The notes under the pieces are model-generated. The model worked only from the letters and a program-made list of their open reading frames with translations. It was not told where the DNA came from and did no database searches. A stretch of DNA of 58,298 nucleotides from UBA6918 sp040754425. Its GTDB lineage: Bacteria > Pseudomonadota > Gammaproteobacteria > Burkholderiales > Thiobacillaceae. How positions within the stretch are numbered: the stretch's first letter is position 1; every line of letters starts with the position of its first letter. Location of the stretch: contig JBFMCR010000002.1 in the NCBI GenBank assembly GCA_040754425.1, positions 1 through 58,298 on the forward strand. The letters are read 5' to 3'. Position numbers and translations under genes: made by a program. Below are positions 24,307 to 32,348 of this stretch, in pieces.

Positions 24307-26175
24307 ATGTTTGTTTTTTACGAAGAAGACGGCCAGTTCAAAGCCGGCCGCGTCATGGCCGACCATGACGCCTCGCTGCAGGTGGAGGCCGCTTCGGGCA
24401 AGCGTTCCAAGATCAAGGCCGACCGCGTGTTCCTGCGCTTCGCTTCCCCCGAACCCGCCGCCTTCATGGACGCTGCGCACAAGGTGCGCGACGAGGCCGA
24501 TGCGGATTTCCTGTGGGAAGCCGCCGGCGCCGAGGAGTTCGACTACCTGACGCTGGCCGAGGAATACTTCGGCCGCGCGCCGCAAGCCTTCGAGGCCGCC
24601 GGTATCCTCATGCGCCTGTTTGACGCGCCCATGCATTTCTACAAGAAAGGGCGCGGGCGCTTCAAGCCGGCGCCGGCGGAGAATCTCGCCGCCGCCAAGG
24701 CCAGCGTCGAGCGGAAGGCGCGCGAGGCGGCGCAGATCGAAGAGTGGAAAGACCATTTGGTCGCAGGCCGCCTGCCAGCATGGGAGGCCGACATCCATCG
24801 CCTCCTGTTCAAGCCGGACAAGAACGCGCTGGCCTGGAAGGCGCTCGATGCCGCCTGCGCCGAGACCGGCGAATCCGCGTTGAATCTATTGAACCGCTGC
24901 GGCGCCATCGCCGACATCGAAGCCCTGCACAAGGCGCAGTTCCTGCTCGAGTATTTTCCCAGGGGCACGGGTTTCCCCGAGATTGCCGAGCCTTTCGACC
25001 CGCCCGGCCTGCCGGAAGCGGAGGTCGCCGCCTTCAGCATCGACGATGCGGCCACCACCGAAATCGACGACGCCTTCTCGCTGCAATTCAAACCCGAAGG
25101 CGGCGCCCGCGTCGGCATCCACATCGCCTGCCCGGCGCTGGGTATCCCGCCCGGCTCGCAGCTCGACGACATCGCCCGCGCGCGCCTGTCCACGGTGTAT
25201 TTCCCCGGCGACAAGATCACCATGCTGCCGGAGGCGGTGATCGACCATTACACCCTGATCCGGGGCCAGCATTGCCCGGCGCTGTCGATGTACCTCGACG
25301 TGGCGACGGACTTTTCCGTCCAGCACATGGAAACCCGGCTCGAAGCCGTGCGCATCGCCGACAACCTGCGCCACGAAACACTGGACGAGCAGTTCAACGA
25401 GGATACCATCGGCAGCGGGCCGGACTACCCCTACAGGCGCGAGCTCGAATGGCTGTGGGGTTTCGCCAGCACGCTGGAAGCCGCGCGCGGCGCCGCCAAC
25501 CAGACCAACCGCCAGGACTACAACTTCAGGATCGAGCGCGACGACGAGGGCAAGGCCCGCGTGGCCATCGTGCCGCGCAGGCGCGGCAGCCCCATCGACA
25601 AGGTGGTGGCCGAGTTGATGATCCTGGCCAACAGCCGCTGGGGCACCTGGCTCAAGGAAAAGGGTGTGCCGGGAATCTTCCGCAACCAGAGCATGGGCAA
25701 GACACGCTTGTCCACCCAGCCCGGCATCCACCAGGGCCTGGGCGTGGAAAACTACGCCTGGTCGAGCTCGCCCTTGAGGCGCTACGTCGACCTCATCAAC
25801 CAGCGCCAGATTTTGAGCCTGGTGCAGGACGTAGCTCCCCCGTACGGCCCGCGCAACGATTTCCTGTTCGCAGTGGTGCGCGACTTCGAGCTGACCTACG
25901 ACGCCTATGCCGAATTCCAGCGCCGCCTGGAACGCTACTGGTGCCTGCGCTGGCTCTTGCAGGAAAACGTCAGCGAAATCACCGCCAAAGTCATCCGCGA
26001 CGACCTCGCGCGCCTGAACGGCCTGCCCATGGTGGTGAAGGCCCCTTCGCTGCCGCCGGGCCTCGCGGCAGACACGGTGGTACGCTTCACGCTTTCGAAC
26101 ATCGACCTCCTGAGCCTGGAACTGCATGCGGAATATGCTGGCACAGTGGAGCCGGCTTCCGTAGAATCAAGTTAA
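24307..26175 (+). CDS. RNB-domain exoribonuclease (RNase II family)
   Basis: A 622-residue protein. The RNB catalytic domain occupies about residues 235-570. VAAFSIDDAATTEIDDAFSL carries the Asp residues that hold Mg2+, and GGQ-like and SSPLRRYVDLINQRQ blocks are present, the latter the family signature. The N-terminal 220 residues are unlike the canonical cold-shock domains but match the longer N-terminus seen in betaproteobacterial RNB proteins. It is expected to degrade single-stranded RNA 3' to 5'. ATG 24307 was chosen because the family sequence (MFVFYEEDGQFKAGRV) begins there. Its start sits immediately after a hairpin repeat. The tonB-like gene begins 4 bp downstream, so the two are likely co-transcribed. 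Confidence 0.9.
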   Translation: MFVFYEEDGQFKAGRVMADHDASLQVEAASGKRSKIKADRVFLRFASPEPAAFMDAAHKVRDEADADFLWEAAGAEEFDYLTLAEEYFGRAPQAFEAAGILMRLFDAPMHFYKKGRGRFKPAPAENLAAAKASVERKAREAAQIEEWKDHLVAGRLPAWEADIHRLLFKPDKNALAWKALDAACAETGESALNLLNRCGAIADIEALHKAQFLLEYFPRGTGFPEIAEPFDPPGLPEAEVAAFSIDDAATTEIDDAFSLQFKPEGGARVGIHIACPALGIPPGSQLDDIARARLSTVYFPGDKITMLPEAVIDHYTLIRGQHCPALSMYLDVATDFSVQHMETRLEAVRIADNLRHETLDEQFNEDTIGSGPDYPYRRELEWLWGFASTLEAARGAANQTNRQDYNFRIERDDEGKARVAIVPRRRGSPIDKVVAELMILANSRWGTWLKEKGVPGIFRNQSMGKTRLSTQPGIHQGLGVENYAWSSSPLRRYVDLINQRQILSLVQDVAPPYGPRNDFLFAVVRDFELTYDAYAEFQRRLERYWCLRWLLQENVSEITAKVIRDDLARLNGLPMVVKAPSLPPGLAADTVVRFTLSNIDLLSLELHAEYAGTVEPASVESS

Positions 26176-26179
26176 ATCT

Positions 26180-27061
26180 ATGCAGACAGCCGTACAGCCT
26201 CAACAGCTAGCCGCCCCCAGCGAGCGCGACATGCGCATCGCCCTGGCCTTGATGGCTTCCTTTGCGCTGCACGGCATCGTCCTTTCCTCTCAGTTCATCC
26301 AGATCAATCCGCGCCATTTCGAGGACCTCACCCCGCCCATGGAAGTGGTGCTGGTCAACGCCAGGACGGCCGACGCCCCGCTCAATCCCGAGGTGCTGGC
26401 CCAGGTGGACCTCGCCGGCGGCGGCAACGTAGACGAGGATCGCCGCGCCAAGAGCCCGCTACCCTACAAGCCCGAGCCCGCAGAAGCCAGCGTGGAGGCC
26501 GCGCAGGCACGGGTCAGGCAGCTCGAAGAACAGGCGCGCCAACTGCTGACCCGGATCAAGAGCGATAGCGCGGTTGCGAGCGCCGAAGAGTCCGCGCCGC
26601 GCAAGGAAGTTGACAGCGCCGACCTCATGGCGCAGGCCGCCGAAGTCGCCAAGCTGCAGGCGCAGATTTCGCGCAACTGGGACGAATACCAAAAACGCCC
26701 GCGCCGCGAATTCGTCGGCGCCAATGCAAAAAACTATGTTTTCGCCCGTTATGTCGAGGACTGGGCGGCCAAGGTGGAAAAAATCGGCAACCTCAATTAC
26801 CCCGAGGCCGCGCGACGCCACCATATTTACGGCAGCCTGATCCTGACCGTTTCCATCCACTCCGACGGCCGTCTGGAAAAAGTGGAAATCACCCGGCCGT
26901 CCGGATCAGAAGTCCTGGATCAGGCCGCCGTCCGGATCGTCGAACTTGCAGCACCTTACGCACCATTTTCCAGGGAAATGCGTGAACAAGCCGACATTAT
27001 CTCGATCAGCCGCACCTGGCGGTTCACCCGCTCCGACCGGCTGGAAAGCTTTCAGGAATAA
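26180..27061 (+). CDS. TonB-family energy transducer
   Basis: A 293-residue inner-membrane protein. The N-terminal anchor is RIALALMASFALHGIVLSSQFI (about 18-39). A periplasmic coiled-coil linker follows (VEAAQARVRQLEEQARQLL), and the C-terminal TonB domain is about 200-290 (NYPEAARRHHIYGSLILTVSIHSDGRLEKVEITRPSGSEVLDQAAVRIVELAAPY). The linker lacks the Pro-rich repeats of classical TonB. No ExbB or ExbD gene is adjacent. It may energise receptors such as that at 19777. It begins 4 bp after the RNB nuclease gene. Confidence 0.88.
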   Translation: MQTAVQPQQLAAPSERDMRIALALMASFALHGIVLSSQFIQINPRHFEDLTPPMEVVLVNARTADAPLNPEVLAQVDLAGGGNVDEDRRAKSPLPYKPEPAEASVEAAQARVRQLEEQARQLLTRIKSDSAVASAEESAPRKEVDSADLMAQAAEVAKLQAQISRNWDEYQKRPRREFVGANAKNYVFARYVEDWAAKVEKIGNLNYPEAARRHHIYGSLILTVSIHSDGRLEKVEITRPSGSEVLDQAAVRIVELAAPYAPFSREMREQADIISISRTWRFTRSDRLESFQE

Positions 27062-27148
27062 ACTCATTTAATCAGACCATTCGGTCTATTTTTGCTCCGG
27101 TGATAGAATATGCGGCTTTGCTGATATTCTGACTTTCTGGAGCGCGCC

Positions 27149-28183
27149 ATGCATCTCGGAACCACCCTCACCCAATTCATCATCGAAGAACAGCGCCGCA
27201 TTCCCGGCGCCACCGGCGAGTTCACCGGCCTTTTGAACGACATCGCCACCGCCTGCAAGATGATTTCCAACGGCGTCAACCACGGCGGCCTGCTGGGCGT
27301 GCTGGGCGCGGCCGGTACCGAGAACGTGCAGGGCGAAGAGCAGAAGAAGATGGACGTCATCTCCAACGAGATCTTTTTGAAGCGCAATGAATGGGCCGGG
27401 CATCTGGCCGCCATGGCGTCCGAGGAAATGGACGAGATCTACCAGATTCCCGAAGGCAACCCGCGCGGCAAATACCTCTTGCTGTTCGATCCGCTCGACG
27501 GCTCCTCCAACATCGACGTCAACGTTTCCGTCGGTTCCATCTTCTCCGTCCTGCGCTGCCCCGGCAACGAGAACGCCGAGAATGATCCGAGTGGCCCCAC
27601 CCCGGTGGAAGCCTTTCTCCAGCCCGGTTTCAAGCAGGTCTGCGCCGGCTACGCCCTGTACGGCCCCTCCACCATGCTGGTGCTGACCACCGGGCGCGGC
27701 GTCAACGGCTTCACCCTCGACCCCAACGTCGGCGAATTCGTGCTCACCCACGAAAACATGACCATCCCCGCCGACACCAGGGAATTCGCCATCAACATGT
27801 CGAACTACCGCTTCTGGGAACAGCCCGTGCGCCGTTATGTGGACGAGTGCCTGGCCGGCAAGACCGGACCGCGCGGCAAGGACTTCAACATGCGCTGGGT
27901 CGCTTCCATGGTGGCCGAAGTGCACCGCATCCTCACCCGCGGCGGCGTGTTCATGTACCCCATGGACGAGAAGCTGCGCGAGAAGGGCGGCAAGCTGCGC
28001 CTGATGTACGAAGCCAACCCCATGGCCTTCATCGTCGAACAGGCCGGCGGTGCTGCCACCACCGGCCGCGAGCGCATCCTCGACATCCAGCCGCAGGCCA
28101 TCCACCAGCGCGTGCCCGTGATCCTGGGCTCCAGGAACGAAGTGGAAGTCATTACCGGCTACCACCACGCCCAGGCGGCCTGA
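27149..28183 (+). CDS. fbp: Fructose-1,6-bisphosphatase class I
   Basis: A 344-residue cytoplasmic enzyme that hydrolyses fructose-1,6-bisphosphate to fructose-6-phosphate in gluconeogenesis (and in the Calvin cycle where present). The metal-binding signature LFDPLDGSSNIDVNVSVGSIF (about 112-132) and GEEQKKMDVISNEI (about 63-76) are complete. The substrate loop KLRLMYEANPMAFIVEQAGG is near the C-terminus. It has its own leader of about 85 bp after the tonB-like gene and is followed by a clear terminator. Confidence 0.97.
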   Translation: MHLGTTLTQFIIEEQRRIPGATGEFTGLLNDIATACKMISNGVNHGGLLGVLGAAGTENVQGEEQKKMDVISNEIFLKRNEWAGHLAAMASEEMDEIYQIPEGNPRGKYLLLFDPLDGSSNIDVNVSVGSIFSVLRCPGNENAENDPSGPTPVEAFLQPGFKQVCAGYALYGPSTMLVLTTGRGVNGFTLDPNVGEFVLTHENMTIPADTREFAINMSNYRFWEQPVRRYVDECLAGKTGPRGKDFNMRWVASMVAEVHRILTRGGVFMYPMDEKLREKGGKLRLMYEANPMAFIVEQAGGAATTGRERILDIQPQAIHQRVPVILGSRNEVEVITGYHHAQAA

Positions 28184-28202
28184 ACCTGGCGCTTGCAAAT
28201 CT

Positions 28203-28230
28203 AAAAACCGGGTGTAATGCCCGGTTTTTT
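28203..28230 (+). terminator. Rho-independent terminator after fbp
   Basis: AAAAACCGGG and CCCGGTTTTTT form a stem around a TGTAATG loop, followed by a T-run. It lies 20 bp after the fbp stop. Confidence 0.92.
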
Positions 28231-28369
28231 GCGCCCATGGATTCGGCTTCAAGTATCCGTCATATCCTCGCCGGCAGTTTCCAGACACCAGCAATCCAGC
28301 TGAACTTTCACGGTTGCATGCTGACTAGCAATAAGCAACTTGAGCTTTCAACCAGACAGGGGGACGAAA

Positions 28370-29272
28370 ATGGAAACACTGCTCGCATCGCTCGGCCTCG
28401 ATGATTCCGCCAGGATTGGCGCCGTAACGCAAAGCGCCATTCACATCGCAATCATCCTGATCGGTGCATGGCTCCTGAAACTGCTCGCCAACAAGGGCAT
28501 ACGCAGCTTCCGCATCTACATGGCGGAGCGCAAGCACAACCATCACGAAAAGCAGCGCCTGGAAACTCTGGGCAGGGTGTTCCGCTACGTGGCCAACGTG
28601 CTCATCACCGCGTTGGCCGGCATGCTGGTGTTCGCGGAACTGGGCATTTCCATTGCGCCCATTCTGGCCACCGCCGGCGTGCTCGGCCTGGCCATCGGCT
28701 TCGGCGCGCAAAGCCTGGTGAAGGACTATTTCAGCGGCCTGTTTTTGCTGCTGGAGGACCAGATACGCAAGGGCGACGTGATCGAAGCCGGCGGCAAGGC
28801 CGGGCTGGTGGAAGACATCACGCTGCGCCACGTGCGCCTGCGTGATTACGACGGCAACGTGCACTACGTCCCCAACGGCCATATCGACACGGTCACCAAC
28901 ATGACGCGCGATTTCTCCTATGCCGTGATCGACATCGGCGTGGCATATCGCGAAAACATCGACGAAGTGTTTTCCGTCATCCGCGAAGTGGGCGAGGCGC
29001 TGCGCGCCGACGAGAAATTCAGGGACGTCATCCTGGAAGATGTCGACATTGCCGGGGTGGACAACTGGGCCGATTCCGCCGTGATGATCCTCCTGCGTTT
29101 CAAGGTCGCGCCGATCCAGCAATGGACGGTAAGGCGCGAATTCCTGCGCCGGCTGAAGGAGGCCTTCGACGCGCGCGGCATCGAGATTCCCTATCCACAC
29201 CTCACCGTGTACGCCGGGCAGAACAAGGACGGGTCCGCCCCGCCGCTGCGCCTGATCACCCAGACGAGCTGA
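28370..29272 (+). CDS. MscS-family mechanosensitive channel
   Basis: A 300-residue small-conductance channel protein. Membrane segments are near 18-38 and 70-90, and the pore helix is VLGLAIGFGAQSLVKDYFSGLFLLLEDQIRKGDVI (about 102-136), the MscS hallmark. The soluble beta domain follows (VEDITLRHVRLRDYDGNVHYVPNG) and a mixed C-terminal domain. ATG 28370 was chosen because AGGGGGA lies just upstream. It releases solutes under hypo-osmotic shock. It stands alone between the fbp terminator and yqgE. Confidence 0.93.
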   Translation: METLLASLGLDDSARIGAVTQSAIHIAIILIGAWLLKLLANKGIRSFRIYMAERKHNHHEKQRLETLGRVFRYVANVLITALAGMLVFAELGISIAPILATAGVLGLAIGFGAQSLVKDYFSGLFLLLEDQIRKGDVIEAGGKAGLVEDITLRHVRLRDYDGNVHYVPNGHIDTVTNMTRDFSYAVIDIGVAYRENIDEVFSVIREVGEALRADEKFRDVILEDVDIAGVDNWADSAVMILLRFKVAPIQQWTVRREFLRRLKEAFDARGIEIPYPHLTVYAGQNKDGSAPPLRLITQTS

Positions 29273-29308
29273 TTCATCCGGGCTTTTTTTCGCGCTGCAG
29301 CTTGTGTT

Positions 29309-29410
29309 CTACCACGGCGGCCCGATAATCGCGCCCTGGGAAAAGGCGGCCTGGTCGGACAGGCGCAGATCGCGCCAAAGCCACGCCAGCGAAATATCAC
29401 GTTCAATCAT
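29309..29410 (-). CDS. 33-codon minus-strand ORF resembling a photolyase N-terminus (weak)
   Basis: In the roughly 230-bp space between the MscS gene and yqgE, the minus strand has an ATG (29408-29410) opening MIERDISLAWLWRDLRLSDQ and closing at TAG (29309-29311). LAWLWRDLRLSDQAAF resembles the start of DNA photolyases (VWFRRDLRLxDNPAL), but nothing follows. It could be a degraded remnant or chance. No other gene is seen in this spacer. Confidence 0.25.
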   Translation of the reverse strand: MIERDISLAWLWRDLRLSDQAAFSQGAIIGPPW

Positions 29411-29502
29411 GGGATTGGGGGCGGGCCATAAAACGAACCAATTTCACTTTCCCGGTTCTTAATACACAGTACGAGGTGTGGAGTTAAAATGTCTCGAACG
29501 CC

Positions 29503-30060
29503 ATGGATACCGTCAATCTCACCAACCACTTCCTCATCGCCATGCCCAACATGGCGGACCCGAATTTTTCCGGGACGCTGACCTACATCGCCGACCATGG
29601 CGAACAGGGCGCGCTGGGCGTGGTGGTCAACCGGCCCATCGATCTCGATCTGTCCGCCCTGTTTGATCAAATCGGCCTTTCTCTGCCGGAAAGACTGCGC
29701 GGCCAGATCGTGTATCTGGGCGGCCCGGTGCAGCAGGAACGCGGTTTCGTGCTGCACACGCCGACACGGCCCTTTTCCTCCACGCTCAATGTCAGCGACG
29801 GCGTGAGCCTCACCACCTCCAAGGACGTGCTGGAAGCCGTGGCGGAAGGCAAGGGCCCCGCCAAGTTCCTGGTTTCGCTGGGCTATTCGGGCTGGTCGGC
29901 CGGGCAACTGGAGCAGGAGATGGCGCAGAACGCCTGGCTTTCGGTCGAAGCCGACCCGCACGTGATTTTCGACCTGCCGCCGGAAGAGCGCCTGCCTGCG
30001 GCCATGAAGCTTTTGGGCATCGATTTTTCCAACCTCTCCGACGAGGCCGGCCACGCATAA
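29503..30060 (+). CDS. yqgE: YqgE/AlgH family protein (UPF0301)
   Basis: A 185-residue protein of the UPF0301 family: LTNHFLIAMPNMADPNFSGTLTYIADHGEQGALGVVVNRP at the start, then YLGGPVQQERGFVLH and LGYSGWSAGQLEQEMAQNAWL. The biochemical function is not settled; it is usually beside ruvX (yqgF), as here. ATG 29503 was preferred over a longer out-of-family start. The next gene, ruvX, is reached through the second copy of the hairpin repeat, so any co-transcription with ruvX must read through it. Confidence 0.94.
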   Translation: MDTVNLTNHFLIAMPNMADPNFSGTLTYIADHGEQGALGVVVNRPIDLDLSALFDQIGLSLPERLRGQIVYLGGPVQQERGFVLHTPTRPFSSTLNVSDGVSLTTSKDVLEAVAEGKGPAKFLVSLGYSGWSAGQLEQEMAQNAWLSVEADPHVIFDLPPEERLPAAMKLLGIDFSNLSDEAGHA

Positions 30061-30068
30061 ACTGCGAT

Positions 30069-30145
30069 TTAACAGGGAGGTAAAGGAGGCAAGAGAGAAA
30101 AATCGAACAGTTTTACTCTCTGAACCTCCCATTCCTCCCTGTAAA
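30069..30145. repeat. Purine/pyrimidine hairpin repeat, copy 2
   Basis: The left arm is TTAACAGGGAGGTAAAGGAG followed by GCAAGAGAG. The centre is CAGTTTTACTC. The right arm is CTGAACCTCCCATTCCTCCC followed by TGTAAA. It ends 17 bp before the TTG start of ruvX, which here does have its own TAGGAG site (30151-30156). Confidence 0.85.
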
Positions 30146-30162
30146 AACAATAGGAGCGGCTT

Positions 30163-30600
30163 TTGAGCAAAGGCACCGTCCTCGCCTTCGACTACGGGGT
30201 GAAACGCACGGGCGTGGCGTCGGGGGAACTGGAAATCGGCGTCGCACATCCCCTCACCACCCTTCGGGCCGAAACGCGCGCCGCACGTTTTGCCGCCATC
30301 GACAAACTGGTTGCGGAGTGGCAGCCAGGGTTGCTGGTAGTGGGCTTGCCGCTGCACCCCGACGACACCGAACACGAGATGACACGCGCCGCAAGAAATT
30401 TTGCCCGAGAATTGGAAGATCGCTACCGATTGCCGGTTTTCCTGCATGATGAGCGTTATTCCAGCGCAGTTGCGGAAGGCGAACGGCGCGATGCGCAACA
30501 GGGCGGTAACCGGAACATGGCAAAATCACGTCCACCCCTCGATGCGCTTGCGGCGCAAATAATCCTGCAAGGCTTTTTCGATGAACGCGCCACTGCCTGA
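30163..30600 (+). CDS. ruvX: RuvX/YqgF, pre-16S rRNA nuclease-like
   Basis: A 145-residue RNase H-fold protein. VLAFDYGVKRTGVASG carries the first catalytic Asp, VVGLPLHPDDTEHEMTRAARNFAREL the second region, and FLHDERYSSAVAEG and LDALAAQIILQGFF complete the family. YqgF trims the 5' end of 16S rRNA precursors and is essential in E. coli. The start is TTG at 30163, supported by TAGGAG upstream and the family N-terminus. It overlaps pyrR by 20 bp, so the two are translationally linked. Confidence 0.95.
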   Translation: MSKGTVLAFDYGVKRTGVASGELEIGVAHPLTTLRAETRAARFAAIDKLVAEWQPGLLVVGLPLHPDDTEHEMTRAARNFARELEDRYRLPVFLHDERYSSAVAEGERRDAQQGGNRNMAKSRPPLDALAAQIILQGFFDERATA

Positions 30601-31078
30601 TGTTGCCGTCCTGCTCGACCGGCTGGCCGAGCAGATCCGCCCCGCCATGTCCCCGGACACCGCCCTGGTCGGCATCCATACCGGCGGCGCCTGGGTGGCC
30701 GAGGAACTGCACAGGCGCCTCAAACCCATGCTGCCGCTGGGCACGCTGGACATTTCCTTCTACCGCGACGACTTCTCGCGCATCGGCCTGCACCCTGAGG
30801 TCAAGCCTTCCGCCATCCCCTTCGTGGTCGAGGACCAGTCCATCCTGCTGATCGACGATGTGCTGCACACCGGTCGCACCGTGCGCGCGGCCATGAACGA
30901 GCTGTTCGACTACGGCCGCCCGGCCTCCATCAAATTGGCGGTGCTGATCGACCGCGGCGGCCATGAACTGCCCATTCGCCCGGATTTTTGCGGCCTGGCA
31001 CTGGAAATCGAACCGCAACAGAACGTACAATTGCGTCGCAATGATGAACTAGGCTACCTTACGCTGACCATCGCCTGA
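30581..31078 (+). CDS. pyrR: PyrR bifunctional regulator / uracil phosphoribosyltransferase
   Basis: A 165-residue type I phosphoribosyltransferase. SILLIDDVLHTGRTVRAAMNEL (about 86-107) is the PRPP loop, and VGIHTGGAWVAEEL, FYRDDFSR and LIDRGGHELPIRPDF fit PyrR. In Gram-positives PyrR controls pyr mRNA by attenuation and has minor UPRTase activity. In proteobacteria the regulatory role is less clear, and I see no PyrR-type anti-antiterminator hairpin. Its TGA stop is also the left flank of the MITE-like element before pyrB. Confidence 0.93.
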   Translation: MNAPLPDVAVLLDRLAEQIRPAMSPDTALVGIHTGGAWVAEELHRRLKPMLPLGTLDISFYRDDFSRIGLHPEVKPSAIPFVVEDQSILLIDDVLHTGRTVRAAMNELFDYGRPASIKLAVLIDRGGHELPIRPDFCGLALEIEPQQNVQLRRNDELGYLTLTIA

Positions 31079-31219
31079 GAGCTTGTGAATAAATCTACTG
31101 CGCGCCCCGATAGCTGCGTTAGACGGTACTTGCTCCTCGCCTATCCTTTTGATATGTCTCGTCGCTGCGTTCCGTCCGCCTTGCTTTCGGGCCGCTCGCC
31201 ACGATTTCTTCACAAGCTC
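31079..31219. mobile_element. MITE-like element between pyrR and pyrB
   Basis: 141 bp bounded by perfect 11-bp inverted repeats, GAGCTTGTGAA (31079-31089) and TTCACAAGCTC (31209-31219). TGA flanks both sides (31076-31078 and 31220-31222), consistent with a 3-bp target duplication. It has no open frame of note. The left TGA is the pyrR stop codon, and the right end lies 6 bp before the pyrB start. Confidence 0.75.
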
Positions 31220-31225
31220 TGATAC

Positions 31226-32182
31226 ATGGCTGACGGTTTGCAATTGACGCCTGATGGACAGCTCAAGCACCTGCTGACGCTGGACGGCCTGCCTTCCCGC
31301 ACTCTCACCCGGATTCTCGACACCGCCGAAACCTTCATGGACGTCGGCGAGCGCGACGTGAAGAAAGTCCCTCTCTTGCGCGGCAAGGCCATCTTCAACC
31401 TGTTCTTCGAGCCCTCCACGCGCACCCGCACCACCTTCGATATCGCCGCCAAGCGGCTGTCGGCCGACGTGGTCACGCTCAACATCGCCGCTTCCGCGCA
31501 GTCCAAGGGCGAAACCGTCCTCGACACCGTCGCCAATCTCACCGCCATGCATGCCGACATGTTCGTCGTGCGTCACTCGCAGTCCGGCGCGGCGCATTTC
31601 ATCGCGCGCCATGTCGCCCCGCACATCGCCGTGGTCAATGCCGGCGACGGGCGCCATGCCCACCCCACCCAGGGTCTCCTGGACATGTTCACCATCCGCC
31701 GCTACAAGGGCGCCTTCCACAACCTGCGCGTGGCCATCGTCGGCGACATCCTGCATTCGCGCGTGGCGCGCTCGCAGATCCACGCCCTCACCACTCTGGG
31801 CGTGCCGGAAGTGCGCGTCATCGCGCCGCGCACGCTGCTGCCGGCCGGGGTCGAGCAGATGGGGGTACACGTCTACCATGACATGAAGGCCGGCTTGAAG
31901 GATGTGGACGTGGTCATCATGCTGCGCCTGCAGAACGAGCGCATGAAGGGCGCGCTGCTGCCCTCGGCGCAGGAATACTTCAAGAAGTTCGGACTGACCC
32001 CGGAAAAGCTCGCGCTGGCCAAGCCGGACGCCATCGTCATGCACCCCGGCCCCATGAACCGCGGCGTGGAAATCGACTCCGAGGTCGCCGACGGCCCGCA
32101 GTCCGTGATCCTGCCGCAAGTCACCTACGGCATCGCCGTGCGCATGGCGGTGATGTCGATGCTGATGGGGCCGACGGCATGA
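31226..32182 (+). CDS. pyrB: Aspartate carbamoyltransferase, catalytic subunit
   Basis: A 318-residue enzyme of pyrimidine synthesis forming N-carbamoyl-aspartate. The carbamoyl-phosphate loop FFEPSTRTRTTFDIAAKRL (about 61-79) is complete. ASAQSKGETVLDTVANL, HPTQGLLDMF and HPGPMNRGVEI are all present. It is followed by the pseudo-dihydroorotase gene, the arrangement of the Pseudomonas-type dodecameric ATCase, in which PyrB needs that partner. No pyrI regulatory gene is present. Confidence 0.97.
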   Translation: MADGLQLTPDGQLKHLLTLDGLPSRTLTRILDTAETFMDVGERDVKKVPLLRGKAIFNLFFEPSTRTRTTFDIAAKRLSADVVTLNIAASAQSKGETVLDTVANLTAMHADMFVVRHSQSGAAHFIARHVAPHIAVVNAGDGRHAHPTQGLLDMFTIRRYKGAFHNLRVAIVGDILHSRVARSQIHALTTLGVPEVRVIAPRTLLPAGVEQMGVHVYHDMKAGLKDVDVVIMLRLQNERMKGALLPSAQEYFKKFGLTPEKLALAKPDAIVMHPGPMNRGVEIDSEVADGPQSVILPQVTYGIAVRMAVMSMLMGPTA

Positions 32183-32207
32183 GAACAAACAGCAACAACT
32201 CCTCCGT

Positions 32208-32305
32208 CGTCATTGCGAGGAGGCGCAGCCGACGAAGCAATCCAGTCGAATCAAGGCTTGGCCTATTCAAACTGGATCGCCACGGCCTGCGGCCTCGCGA
32301 TGACG
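32208..32305. repeat. Inverted repeat of the CGTCATTGCGAGG type between pyrB and pyrX
   Basis: CGTCATTGCGAGG (32208-32220) and CCTCGCGATGACG (32293-32305) are near-perfect inverted arms about 98 bp apart end to end. Inner arms are CGAAGCAATCCAGT and ACTGGATCGCCACG. The same CGTCATTGCGAG...GCAATC motif is a dispersed intergenic repeat in many bacteria. It separates two genes that normally form one operon. Confidence 0.85.
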
Positions 32306-32348
32306 AACTTAACCTTGGTCTCCTGAGCCTGGAATTCGGGGGGTGCCA

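Noticed and set aside
31079..31225. PyrR-controlled attenuator before pyrB
   Set aside because: No anti-antiterminator/terminator pair with a T-run is seen. The perfect terminal repeats with flanking TGA fit a MITE better.
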